64,000 nucleotides of DNA from Pinus tabuliformis (lineage: Eukaryota > Streptophyta > Pinopsida > Pinales > Pinaceae): positions 471,631,655-471,695,654 of the forward strand of contig CM062808.1 in NCBI GenBank assembly GCA_031772625.1. Direction: 5' to 3'. Shown in pieces: positions 1-11,003 of this stretch. Under the pieces are notes generated by a model, which made no database searches, was not told where the DNA came from, and worked only from the letters and a program-made list of their open reading frames with translations. Made by a program: the position numbers and the translations under genes. Numbering within the stretch: position 1 is the stretch's first letter; every line of letters begins with the position of its first letter.

Positions 1-3000
1 TAGATTTCATGTTTTTACATTACTTCTTGTTCTTTATATAAGACAATTTTTAGTACTTCTCTTGTGTATTAAGTTCATTATACTTAGTAGTCCCATTGAC
101 ATACGCGTGTGGCCATTTATTTGACATTAACATAATTATATCATCTTATGTTATCTTATCATTGCCTTTATTCATTTAGTTCAACCATGTTTAGGTTGAC
201 AACTCTTGTTAGTGAGAAGTTCCCCTAATTAATTACACAAGTACAATTGAGATCACCTTAGTTTGCATGAAAGTAAGATTACACAAGCACCTAAGTTATG
301 TGATAATTGAATCCAAGATTATTCATGCATTGGCTAGTCCTACTGCTAGGAGTGATCCAGGTGGATGTTGGTGGCCACCCACCTATCCCATTTGGACCCC
401 CACAACTGTCTCTTTCAGTTTTTCAATTTCCTTAATTATAGCGCAGTTTACTATTTTTAGTAGTTTTTTGGGTCCTGAACTTCCGGAGCTGTTTTGAGGC
501 CCTAAACGATGTTATTTGGGAAATCTACTGCCAGTGATTTTCTGTCTAAAAATTGTCTTTTTCGAGTCCTCGGATAGATCTTTCCAATGGGCTATCATGC
601 GCATCAAATGGAGATAATACGACCAATTCGTGACCCTGGGAAGTTGGCTGTCCAACTCACCCCAAAACGGGGCCCACAATTTGGCGTTTCATCTTCTAGG
701 GTTAGGTTTCGGGATGTGAAGGGTTTTCCATTGTTTCTCAATAATAAATAGGCCTTCGAGCCTCATTGTAACACAGTTCGGAATAGTTCAGAGGCATGTA
801 GCCACCACATCTCTTCTCAGAGATAAGCTACCATCGCCCTAGCTGGTTTGTTCCCATTTCTGGTTGTAAGCATATTTCAGTATTTTCCATTAATGAAATG
901 AAGTATTATTTCTGCTACATCTCTGTATTTATGGTTATCGCATCTCTGTGTTTATGGTTATCTCTGTAATTTATTACGTTCTTTTCTAAATCCGGATCAA
1001 GGAGATATTTTATTGCTAGTAAATCCTCCTCCCATTTGGGCCCTCCTCCAATGGTTAGCACTATATAATCAATCATACCCCAACAATACCATAAGACAAA
1101 GCCTTTCTTGGTGGCTCTCATATCATTCCACCTTTTCAAATTATAGCAAAGTGCACAAGGCTATACTTTGGTCCATCAAAGCTCCTTTCTTGGATGGCAA
1201 GCAATAGGGTTATGCTCATAACACACCTTTCTTCCCAGTTGGATTTCCTTGACAAAAGTGAAGCATAGGAAATGAATCAAATAGAGGCAGTTTCCTATCT
1301 GATCACAATTGAAATATTAGGAATATATTATTGCACGCTCTTGATTAGTGAGAAGCCATGTAACCCATCCATGTCTTACAATGTTTTCCTACCTATATGA
1401 TTGGAAGGAATTTACAGTTGGATCTGCTTGTGACCCTTATAACTTGGATGGATCTTATTATTTGGGTTTTGTTTCTTCCTGGGAAATATGCAATTATAGC
1501 TGATGCATAACTTTGAAAGATCTTGATTTTTATGTCTATATTCTTGTTTTGGTACTTTTTGGTTCTCTTATATTTAGGGCCACTTCTCATAGTTGTTTCA
1601 TGTTTTTCCTATTTTTGCATGGGTGTGTTTTAGCTTCCATATTTATATAGCTTTCATACTTGCTAATATTTATCATGCAAAACTCTTTCATTGGTTATGA
1701 TGTTCTCAACAAACTTGCGATTCCCCACCCTAAATAGTACTGACATGTAAGAATTGTTTATTATATTTTTTCTTTGATTAATGCAATTGTTGGATACTTT
1801 GAAGATATTAGTGAGGAAGCTAGAGTATCATCAGACAATAATCTAAATAGTACACCTCCTTTTTTTGGATCTTAGGCCAAATATACAAAAGGTATATTTC
1901 TAGAGACAGTCTTCGTGCACTCTTCAATGGTTGGCATGTTGGATGCTTTTGCAGAGGATGCTATTGAACATGGTGGATGGTAAGAGCTAGAACATGTAAC
2001 ACTTTATAACATTTTCTAATACCTATTTAAATGCATTTGAGCCTTTAATATCTATTTTTATTTTCTTGTTCAAACTTAAAGTGTGTACTTAATTTAATTA
2101 ATCTTTGTTGTACTAATGGAACCATTTTTCACATACATTTGTAGTTTAATATTGTTTTTGTTTCTTACAAAATTGTATGCATATGTTTGGAATTATTATA
2201 ATGTTATTTATGATGAATCAACCCTATTTTAAGGGGTTTTGCATGGAGAAGCCTCTAGAAAGGCACAAATGTTAAGGAAAAAAAATATTTTAGTGGAGCA
2301 TTCGGTATAGAAGGGTGACACTTGGATGGTTTTATTATCTCAAGGTCATAATGAAGGGTTGCTTCCCACATCTAGGAAATTCTAGATTATTCATTTATAT
2401 TTTATTCCATATAAGTGTAAATAAATCCTATAAAAGGAGGCCTCCTATCCATTGGAAATAATTCATTATGAAGAAATTGTGTAGAAACTTGTATTTGGGG
2501 TTGAAGATAAAATTGCAGGTTTGAAGCTTAATTCTAGAAAAATATTTAGGGCTGATTTGCACCCAAGGTCATCATCATTTTGTTTCAGATTTATTCCTTC
2601 TTGGTTGGGCATCATATTTTACTATTATAGCGGGCTAATGCTAGTTGTTGAGTGGCTGAAAGATAGGTGTGTTGACCTTCTTCTTGGTTGTTTATGTTAT
2701 CATATTTCAAAAGTATTATTCAAGGTTGATTATTCAATAGAAATTTATTTTCTTTTGCTACCTATGTGTAAATTGATATTTTAAGCCTCACTAGATGATT
2801 GATAATTGTATTAGTGTATCTATTGAGCATATTTGTTTGGTTGTAAAACAATTTTTGGATATGTTAGACTGGTAGATAAGATAAAATAAGAAAATATAAG
2901 ATAAATGTATTAATGTCCAAAAAATGACTACTAAAGTAGGTCAATGAGACGGTTTTAGGTACAATGATGTCCATACAAAGTGGGGTTTCCAAAGTGACTC

Positions 3001-3132
3001 CTATATAAAAGAAATATACCAGAAGTAAAATCACAATCAAATCTAAAAACCTAGAAGGCCAACTCTAGAGAGTTGAGAGACAATATTCTAGGAAACCTTC
3101 TAGGCTCTCCAAATGCTCCAAGCAATAAAAGT
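1..3132. other. Intergenic DNA without a recognised gene
   Basis: I see no coding region that I can assign to a family. Open frames here are short, lack recognisable motifs and are what AT-rich DNA gives by chance. The stretch 1921-1980 reads as an exon-like open segment followed by a GT dinucleotide, but I could not match it to a protein. The left flank of the chromovirus ends at 3137. Before that element inserted, this DNA was continuous with the sequence from 13177 onward. Confidence 0.5.
650..1005 (+). repeat. LTR-like fragment
   Basis: The segment has the layout of the U3-R part of a plant LTR. A TATA-like AATAATAAATAGG lies near 741-753. About 130 bases later there is a run of T-rich and AATGAA-type sequence resembling a polyadenylation region, with short repeats of the ATCTCTGTxTTTATGGTTATC type at 919-965. 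No partner LTR, primer site or coding region was found nearby, so it could be a solo LTR remnant or an unrelated promoter-like stretch. Confidence 0.25.
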
Positions 3133-3744
3133 CCCTTTGTTATGCAACCAACTCACAAAACAGAAGAAGAAATAGATCAACGACTTCAAAATTAGCCTCT
3201 TCGAGGGGGAAACCTCCTTCACATTACACAAATGAACTTGGATGATACAAATGAAAATATCTCATTTCTATATATAGGAGTGTAAGGGGCCACAATTATA
3301 ATTAGAGCCTACATAACAATATTATTACAAGGGCACAATAATAACAATAGTGGGCTTCTATGGGTGATCCAGGAGGATCCTAGAGGATTGATCCAAGTGG
3401 ATCTTTAGAAAGTACTAGTGGCATGGTAAGAAGGCTCAAAACTCAAAGTGGCAGGATCTAGATAAACTTAGCATCGGATCAAAGTGATTCCAATGGTGCG
3501 AACAACACTCAAATCCGAGTTCATATGAAGAAGTTAGAGCAAGTCAAAGTTTATGTGTGACTTGTCCAGGTGGCAGGAGGGGATGATGTGGCAAAAGTCT
3601 TAGCGAATGGGGAAGTGCCAAGTGGCAGGTTGCCATTGGTCCCGCATATTGAAAATCACAGCAAGAGAAAGAAGCGGCTTAAGGAAAATTAGCCTTAGGC
3701 AAGTTGTGATGCAATAATTGCATATCAAAATCGCAAAAGGCAAG

Positions 3745-4967
3745 TGTTAAAGAATCTGCCCCCGGTAGAGCCAAGGTTGTAATGTGATCAAATCACAATC
3801 ACAAATCGTAGTGGGAGCAGTCATATGGAGTAACACTGTAGGATATGTCGATTGTGATTGCGATGGGCTTTAGACCCGATATTTTATACACTGTGTTTCA
3901 TAACCCCTAGTGGGTCTAGTATTATCACAAAGGTTTGGGTCGATATGCTGATGGAAAGCATCGATTTCAATTTGCGATGGGGGCTTCCAGACCTGATACT
4001 CTATGCATTATGTTTAATAATCCCGGCGGGTCTGCAGGGTGCCTAATGTATGGGTGTTGGGTTCATCTGCCGATTGAGATTTGTGACAGGGTTCCTGGAT
4101 GTGATATTGTACATGTCATGTTTAATACTTCCGACGGGTCCGCTGTATCGCAGAGTGCTTGTTTTTTGTGTTTGGGTCTATCCATTGATTACAGGGAACG
4201 TCGATAGACTAAGGTCATCACTGATAAAGCCACTAGTTAAGAATTAATGTCTCGATTCTTGTATTATTCCATAGGCTTATTGTTTGATGAGAAACAACTT
4301 GTATGAGCTGTTCAATGGAGGTTTTCTATGATTAAACAGGTTGTTACCTATAGACTATTTCAGGGTCCGAGAATCTCTGTTTGAAACAGCCCGCCTGCCT
4401 AAACTTGTCATTTTGTTTAAAGTATTTAGATTGTTAAGGATCCTACCACCAACATATAAATTGGGCTATCTAAATAGCGAGAGGGCAGATACTGACATAG
4501 AATATTGTGCACAGTAGTAACCCATCTCGGCAGTAGGCCGGGACCTCACCTTGAGCAGCAAGGAGGTTCTCAGAGGGTGTAGAAAGCCCGATTATCTGAA
4601 TTGATTGTTCAAATAGGCGATTCTGCATGATTTTTTGCCAGGAAGACAGTGGTGTTGTTTGTCTCTAGAGATGGGCTCTCCATTTTCCATTTATCTTCCA
4701 GATTGGAGGTATAAATATGTTTATGTAAAAATCTACTTGTACTTATCTCTTTCCATGCCATTTAGTGAATGAAGGCCTCCCCACTATTGAGCAGGGCCCA
4801 GAAATGTAGTCCAAATTGGATGAACTCTGTAATCAAATCTATGTGTCTTGATATCATGTGTGATTATGTCTCTTTTATCTTCATTTTATATGCTTATGTT
4901 CCATGGTTTTTAAGTGCTCTGTTATATGTAATTCTGATGCATCTATAAGAAAAACAATCCTAGATCA
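3745..4967 (+). repeat. 5' LTR of the nested non-autonomous element
   Basis: It starts TGTTAAAGAATC and ends CTAGATCA, two bases before the primer site. It matches 5987-7217 along its whole length. Landmarks shared by both copies include GTGGGAGCAGTCATATGGAGTA and TATGCATTATGTTTAATAAT. Open frames inside it (around 3858-4247) are not genes; the other LTR has comparable chance frames. Confidence 0.8.
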
Positions 4968-4969
4968 AG

Positions 4970-4980
4970 TGGTATTAGAG
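4970..4980 (+). other. Primer-binding site of the nested element
   Basis: TGGTATTAGAG matches, with one change, the TGGTATCAGAGC used by many plant copia elements, which is complementary to the 3' end of initiator methionine tRNA. It lies two bases after the end of the left LTR, which fixes the plus orientation. Confidence 0.78.
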
Positions 4981-5149
4981 TAGGGATTAGTTGATGTGAA
5001 TTGCATGAGTACGTTAACCAGAAACAATATTCAAAGGATGTGCGCTAAGAAGAGGAGACATGGAATATTTTGAAGCAAGTTGGGAAGACAAGCATCTTTT
5101 GCTGACAAGAAATTGCGTGCATGAATGACTGAATGTTTAGCCATGGGGG

Positions 5150-5506
5150 GTGATAAAGAAATGCACGACCTTCCTACGAATGTCCAAAATGGTGGACATC
5201 ATGTATAAGGCATATGAGAAGAGAAGAGAGGAGGAGACAGAGAGATCGGAGAGAGATGCGCCATCCACATCTTCCAGTGCTTATGCATCTTATTCATCGC
5301 CTTCCTCAAATGGGGAGATTAACCAGAGACTTCAAGAAGAAGGTAAAGAAGGTCTGGACATTGCGACAGAGGTGGTCACCAAAGAGTCACATGTTGGAGG
5401 CTCCATCCAGAGCAGTGTTGCAAGGACAAAGCATCCGTGCATGAACCAGGTGAAACAATTATTCGATCAACGAATGTGCCACACGGAGCATACCCATTCA
5501 CATTGA
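5150..5506 (+). pseudogene. Small internal ORF, possible hAT/BED N-terminal relic
   Basis: This is the only sizeable open frame between the LTRs, 118 codons. It is hydrophilic, with a charged stretch (EKRREEETERSERD) followed by a serine-rich linker. The beginning (IKKCTTF, then a valine-rich helix in a shifted frame) and the end (TKHPCMNQ) vaguely recall the stretch after the BED finger of plant hAT transposases. That resemblance is weak and partly out of frame. It does not look like gag or pol. It may be captured host or transposon sequence, or chance. Confidence 0.25.
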
Positions 5507-5545
5507 TAAGTGAGAGATGGTTCTTCTAGGTGTGGTAGAATGTAA

Positions 5546-5793
5546 TGGCCTTGTTTTTAAATCATGTGTTTCATGTTTAAAATGTAAAAGTGATGATGTG
5601 TTTTACATCACTTGTTGTAGCAACAATGATATTTGGCCTTATTTTATGTTGCATTTTAAACTATGAAAGCGATGATGTGTTTCCATCACTTGTTGAACCA
5701 ACAATAGTGTTTGGCCTTATTTTTGTAAATCATGTGTTGCAGTGATGATGTGTTTTCCATCACTTGTTGAAGAAACAATGATGTTTGGCCTTG
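5546..5793 (+). repeat. Tandem repeat, about three units of 70-80 bp
   Basis: Each unit contains GATGATGTGTTTTCCATCAC followed by TTGTTG, then AACAATGAT and TTTGGCCTT. The GTGATG...CATCAC part can pair with itself, so every unit carries a small hairpin. It lies in the internal region of the non-autonomous element, upstream of its 3' LTR. Confidence 0.7.
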
Positions 5794-5986
5794 TATTGAT
5801 AGCTGGAGTAGTGTTTCCATTTTTATGTAAACTTGACCATAGAGCATGTGTTATAAACTCATGGCAAGTATGGAATGCTTGGCTCGTTTTTGGCTATATA
5901 GCTAAACATGTAATTTGTGAGATATTGTACTAAAATTTTACAGGAGATGTAGGTGTTAGCTTATGACTTATGGCTCTGAAGGTAAG

Positions 5987-7217
5987 TGTTAAAGAATCAG
6001 TCCCCGACAGAGCCAAGGTTGTGACGCGATCAAATCGCAATCACAAATCACAGTGGGAGCAGTCATATGGAGTACCACCCCAGGATCTTCTAGTTGCAAT
6101 TGGCGATGGGCTTCAGACTCAAAATTTTATACACTATGTTTCCTAACCCCGGTGGGTCCAATGTTATCGCAAAGGTTTGGGTCGATACACCGATGGAAAG
6201 TGCCGATTGTGATTTGCTATTGGGGCTTCCAGACGTGATTCTCTATGCATTATGTTTAATAATAATGGCGGGTCCACAAAGCACCTGATGTATGGGTGTT
6301 GGGTTCATCAGCCGATTGCGATTTGCGATGGGGTTCCCAGATGCGATATTTTATATATGTCATGTTTAATACTTCTGGTAGGTCTATTATATCATAGAGT
6401 GCCTGTTGTTTGGGTTTAGGTTTGTCTACGATTACGGGGAATGTCGATAGACTAAGGCTATCATTAATAAATCCATCGTTAAGGATTAATGCTCCGATTC
6501 TTGTGTTATTCTGCCAGTTTAATGTTTGATGTGAAACGACCTATATGAGCTGTTCAATGGAGGTTTTCTATGATTAAATAGGTTAATCAGGTTGTTACCT
6601 GTAGACTATTTCAGGGTCTGAGAACCTTTGTTTGAAACAACCTGCCTACCTAAAGTTGTCGTTTTGTTTAAACCGACTGGATTGTTAAGGATCCTGCCAC
6701 CAGCATATAAATTGGGCTATCCGCACAGTGAGAGGGGGGAGACTAACATAGAATATTGTGCATAGCAGTAACCCGTCCCGATAGTAGGTCGGGACCTTGC
6801 CTTGAGTAGCAGGGAGGTTCCAAGGGGGTGTAGAAAGCCCGATTATCTGAATTGGTTGTTTGGATAGGAGATTCTGCACAATTTTTCGCCAGGAAGTCAG
6901 TGGTGTTGTCTATCTTTAGAGCTGAGCTCTCCATTTTCCAGCTATCTTCCAGATTGGAGGTATAAGGATGTTTATGTAAAAATCTGCTTGTACTTCTCTC
7001 TTTCCATGTCATTTAATGAATGAAGGCCTCCCCACTATTGAGCAGGGCCTAGAGATGTAGTCCAAATTGGATGAACTTCGTAATAAAATGTCCATGTCTT
7101 GATCTCATGTGTGATTATGTCTCTTTTATATTAATTTTATATGCTTATGTTCCATGGTTTTTAAGTGCTCTATTATATGTAATTCTGATGCATCTATAAG
7201 CAAAAAATCCTGGAACA
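5987..7217 (+). repeat. 3' LTR of the nested non-autonomous element
   Basis: It aligns with 3745-4967, starts TGTTAAAGAATC and ends CTGGAACA. The bases just upstream (GAAGGTAAG) are a weak polypurine tract. Differences from the left copy are spread over the whole length, as expected for an old element. Confidence 0.8.
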
Positions 7218-7323
7218 ATTGGGCACAATAATAACAATATGGGGACTACATGGGCACAACAATACAATACGGGGGTTGCACTAATAAAAATAAGGGCTAC
7301 AGTAGTAGTATAGGGACCTAATA

Positions 7324-7337
7324 TGCCCCTCTCCTTC
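7324..7337 (-). other. Polypurine tract of the chromovirus
   Basis: On the minus strand this reads GAAGGAGAGGGGCA and directly precedes the 3' LTR. This is the expected priming site for plus-strand synthesis and supports the LTR boundary at 7323. Confidence 0.75.
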
Positions 7338-7374
7338 AAAAAAGTGTTGTCCTCAATGCTTGAGTAGTTATGGA

Positions 7375-7485
7375 TGCGTCTATATAAAATTATCATCCTC
7401 CCATGTGGAATCTTCAGCGGGTAAGTTCTTCCACTTGATGAGATACTCCAAAATTGACTGATTTTGTAGCTGTTGAGTTCTTGTT
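7375..7485 (-). pseudogene. Chromodomain at the integrase C-terminus
   Basis: Reading the minus strand from about 7470 gives ILEYLIKWKNLPAEDSTWED. The aromatic/acidic pattern YLIKWK...STWE is the hallmark of retrotransposon chromodomains, which bind histone marks and steer integration into heterochromatin. It follows the integrase at the 3' end of pol, where chromoviruses carry it. A longer open frame covering the same bases (7145-7567) is in another frame and is not the chromodomain. This motif decides the chromovirus assignment. Confidence 0.82.
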
Positions 7486-7799
7486 TCCGTGACTGCTTCA
7501 GGTTCCAAAATGATTTTTCCTTCCTTGTCAAGTTATGAAAATATTTTTTGAACTGGGATCTTGTCACCTATAACCTTCTTTAAGCATAAAACATGGAAAA
7601 TGACGTGCACCCGGGAAGATGCAGGAAGCTCCAATTTGTATGCCATATTACCAATATTTTGCAACACCTTGTAAGGACCATAATACTTTGGTGATAATTT
7701 ATTATCCTTCTTAGATTACTTGAGGGAAATTTGTTTATATGGTTGTAGCCTTAAAAATACCCAGTCACCTACATCAAAACTTATTTCGCTACGATGTTG

Positions 7800-8677
7800 A
7801 TCTGCCTGTTATTTCATTCGATTCTACGCCAAAGTGAGATTATCCTTTAAGAGTTGGAGAACTTGTTGTTGATGCTCGATGTGATCTTCCACCACTTGAA
7901 CCTTAAAATTTTCTCTTAAAGATGATGTCATGGATGGTGGATGATATCCATAAAGTGCCATAAATGGGGTCATTTTTGCTGCAATATGGAAGGAAGTGTT
8001 ATACCACCATTCAACCAAAGGTAACCACTTGACCCATTGTGTTTGTTTATTAGATACAAAGCAATGAAAATATCCTTCCAAACATTTGTTCACTATCTCC
8101 ATTTTTTCATTAGATTGAGGATGATAGGATGAGTTATGAGATAATTGAGTACCCAGACAAGAAAATAATTCCATCCAAAAATTTCCAGTGAAAATGGGAT
8201 CTTTGTCACTTACAATAATCTATGGGTTTCCATGTAGCTTTTGAATTGTTTCCATAAATGTAGTAGCAATTGTATTGGCTTTAAATGGATGAGATAATGC
8301 ACAGAAATGTGCATACTTGGTAAGTCTATCAATTACCACCATAATGACACTCTTTCCTTTAGACTTGGGTAAACCTATGATAAAATCCATTGAGACCTCC
8401 TATCAACGTTGACTTGGAATGACTAAAGGTTGTAATAGACCCAAGGTCTTAATTTTATCAACTTTATTTTCTTGGAAAACCAAACACTCTACCACAAACT
8501 TTTGAACATCATATTTAAGGCCTTCCAAAAAAAAATCCTTCTTAACACTATCATAAGTTTTTAAAAATCCTGAGTGCATTCCTAAGGGAGAGGTGTGAAA
8601 TTCCAAAATACTATTTTGTTTGAGGTGTGAATGTTTGCAAAGATATAAGAGATCTTTGTTCCATAATGAATCATTTT
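7800..8677 (-). pseudogene. Integrase of the chromovirus (broken)
   Basis: The zinc-binding part (8403-8606) shows HTSPLGMHSG and a CLVFQ remnant in which the first zinc cysteine pair is degraded. The catalytic core continues to 7824. SDKDPIF near 8190-8215 holds the second catalytic aspartate, and SSYHPQSNEKMEIVNK (around 8105-8150) holds the glutamate. The conserved WVKWLPLVEWWYNTSFH block follows. Integrase inserts the cDNA into the host genome. The frame is broken at several places between these blocks, so no active enzyme can be made. Confidence 0.85.
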
Positions 8678-10763
8678 TCAGCTAAATGTATCATATATAC
8701 GGGGATCTTGTTGCAAGTTTTGAATGAGTGTCCACACTTCTTCATTATTATTCCATTCATCCCTTGCTTCAGTTATCCAATCTAGTTGGATAATAGAAAT
8801 GGCATAAAGAAATCCTTCCACGTCCTCATCCTTTCTTGAGAGTGCATCTCCAACAACATTTTTATTCCCTTTTCTGTAGATGATTTTAAAGTCATAACCA
8901 AACATCTTTGTGACTCATTTTCTCTCTTCTTATGAAGATAATCTTTGTTCCAAAAATTATTTAAGACTATCATGATTTGTTTTTACCTTGAAGTGTCCTC
9001 CCATTAGGTAAGGTTTCCATTTTTTTAGTGCATGTAGTATTGCCAACATTTCCTTCTCATAAATAGGTTTGTGTAAATACTTTCCTTTTATTGCATGACT
9101 TTAAAAAATAATGGGTCTTCCTTGTATTAAAACAAAACCAATTCCATTTCCAGAGGCCTCACATTCCACAATATAGGTTTTTGTGAAGTCTAGAATAGCT
9201 AAGACTGGTTCTTGGCACATTGCCTCTTTAAGATGTTAAAAGGCTTTAGTTGCTTATGGATTCCAAGAAAATGCATCTTTCTTCAATAATGATGTTATAG
9301 GTGTTGCTAATCTCCCATAATTCTTAATAAACTTGTGATAATAGCCTATCAACCCGAGAAATCCTTGAATATTCTTTATGGTTGTGGGAATTTTCCATTC
9401 CTTAATGGCTTTAATTTTGTTAGGATCTAACTTAACACCTTCATGAGATACAATATGACCCAAATATTCCACCTCTTGTACTTCAAACAAACATTTGGAG
9501 GTTTTTGCATATAATTGTTTCTCCTCCAACACTTTGAGCACCCTATCAACATGTTGAACATGATCCTTCCAAGACTTTCTATAGATTAGTATATCATCAA
9601 AAAATACTAATTTTTTTTTTTCTAAGGAAGGGTTTGAAAATGGAATTCATCAAACCTTGAAATGTTGAAGGTGCATTAGTAAGGCCAAAAGGAATGATAA
9701 TTTTTTTTTAATGACCCTCATGAGTTATGAATGCTATTTTTGGAATGTCTTCATCCTTCATTCTAATTTGATGATATCCGTAATGAAGATCCAACTTGGT
9801 GAAGTAAATTGATCCATGTAATTCATCCAACAATTCATCAATAACAAGAATGGGAAATAAGTATTGGGGTTTTCGCAGTGCATTATATTAGATATCATTT
9901 TTGGATTCAACTTCGTTAAGTCATTCATCTACGACCATTTCCATGAGAGGTAGTTGTAACTAACTAATTTTTCATGATTGTTGAATAGTCCACTTAGCAT
10001 TCCTTGCATCGTAGATTGTTCAATGAGCATCACCCGATGCAATGAATGCTAAGTGGGCTATTCAAAAATCATGAGAAATTAGTTAGTTACGACTACCTCT
10101 CATGGAAATGGTCATAGATGAATGACTTACTTAACATAGTTGAATCCCAAAATGATATCTAAGAATGGGAAATTTATCTTTAATAGTGAGCTTGTTGAGC
10201 TCCCTATAATTCGGACACATGCGCCATGATCCATCCTTCTTGTGTACCAATACTATTGGAGTTGAGAAAGAACTTTGACTAGGTTGAATTATACTAGCCC
10301 CTAGCATTTCTACAACCATACATTCAATTTCACTCTTTTGGGCATACATATATCTATACGGCCTGATGTTTGGGGGAAAAATTCCTGGAATAAAATGAAT
10401 AGCATGATCATGATCACGAATAGGTGGGAGAGCTTTGGGAGTCTCAAATACTTTGGAATGGTTTTCCAAGACTTTTTGGAGATCTGGAGAAATAGATGAT
10501 TTTGATGTTCGAACATCTAGTGAGCATAATTGTGCAATTACGCCTTGTTGTTCTTTCTTTAGAAGCTTTGTCATGCCATTAGAGCTGATTATATTTCTTG
10601 GTTTCCCTGCGATACCCATTAATTCAACTTCCTTTCCTTCCCAAACAAATTTCAATAAAAGTTCTTGAAAATTAAAAGTTATTGTCCCCAAAGATTGTAA
10701 CCATTGGACTCCTAGTACAACATTAGCACCACTCATTGGAATGAAAAACATTTGACTATTCAA
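8678..10763 (-). pseudogene. Reverse transcriptase and RNase H of the chromovirus, split by a foldback insertion
   Basis: The RT begins with the 210-codon open frame ending at 10131, containing KKDGSWRMCPNYRELNK. It is interrupted at 9859-10160 and resumes with [10 protein letters not shown] and [13 protein letters not shown]. The catalytic box reads FFDD near 9590-9605 (YVDD in relatives). The thumb/connection follows at 9254-9541 with LGHIVSHEGVKLDP and GFLGLIGYYHKFI. RNase H ends at 8830-8850 with GDALSRK. Together these copy the element RNA into DNA. Stops occur between blocks. Confidence 0.88.
9859..10160. mobile_element. Foldback (MITE-like) insertion in the gypsy RT
   Basis: About 300 bases interrupt the RT and form a near-perfect palindrome. 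The left arm (9888-10008) is the reverse complement of the right arm (10029-10160), with a short loop near 10010-10030. The 13-base AAGAATGGGAAAT occurs on both sides (9846-9858 and 10161-10173), consistent with a target duplication of roughly 9-13 bases. An asymmetric 31-base tail lies between the left duplication and the arm. Long inverted arms plus a 9-11 bp duplication recall Mutator-like MITEs, but no transposase or known terminus was recognised. Confidence 0.75.
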
Positions 10764-10808
10764 TACATATTCCCCTATGGATAGCTTGATATTATGACAC
10801 TTTCCAGA

Positions 10809-11000
10809 TTAATTTATAGTTCCTCCATTTTCAACCATTACTTGACACTCTGGTGCTAGATATAGGAAGAAATTCAATTCCTTGGCCATATTGCAATGAA
10901 TAAAATTATGGGTGCTACTCGAATCAATCAATAATATTACCTTTTTCTTTTTGATATGTCCTTCTATATTGAGAGTTTTAGGAGTGATAATTTCTACCAA
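10809..11000 (-). pseudogene. Aspartic protease of the chromovirus
   Basis: The 63-codon frame holds VILLIDSSSTHNFIH. In relatives the active site reads (L)IDSGSTHNF; here the catalytic D is kept but the glycine after DS is replaced by serine. The protease cleaves the Gag-Pol precursor. It sits between the gag zinc knuckle (11136-11179) and the RT, as expected. The substitution and the short frame indicate a dead copy. Confidence 0.8.
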
Positions 11001-11003
11001 TGC

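Larger units (their letters stand above)
3365..7217 (+). mobile_element. Non-autonomous LTR retrotransposon nested in the chromovirus LTR
   Basis: Two direct repeats of about 1.2 kb (3745-4967 and 5987-7217) flank about 1 kb of internal sequence. A copia-type primer site TGGTATTAGAG at 4970-4980 follows the left repeat. No gag or pol is recognisable, so it depended on other elements. By eye the repeats are around 85 percent identical, so this is an old insertion. The host LTR breaks after 3364 and resumes near 7220, with TGGG at both edges (3361-3364 and 7220-7223). The segment 3365-3744 is not repeated before the right LTR, so the left boundary is uncertain: either the right LTR lost its first 380 bases or another event added them. 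Confidence 0.72.
3138..7323 (-). repeat. 3' LTR of the chromovirus, split by an insertion
   Basis: The two halves are 3138-3364 and about 7220-7323. Together they align with the right LTR at 12859-13171. Shared landmarks are TGTTATrCAACCAACTCAC at the left edge, GTGGGCTTCTATGG near the break, and ATATGGGGACTACATGGGCAC after it. On the minus strand the terminal TG of the right LTR reads TA here (7322-7323), so the terminal dinucleotide is mutated. Confidence 0.82.

Noticed and set aside
1921..1980. Exon-like open segment before a GT
   Set aside because: Short and not matched to any protein I recognise.
2787..2815. CACTAGATGATTG as the left terminus of the CACTA-like element
   Set aside because: Agreement ends after six bases; chance is sufficient.
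3858..4247. Several overlapping frames as small genes
   Set aside because: They lie in a diverged LTR and have no counterpart of the same length in the partner copy.
7145..7567. 140-codon minus-strand frame as a gene
   Set aside because: It covers the chromodomain bases in the wrong frame and runs into LTR sequence.
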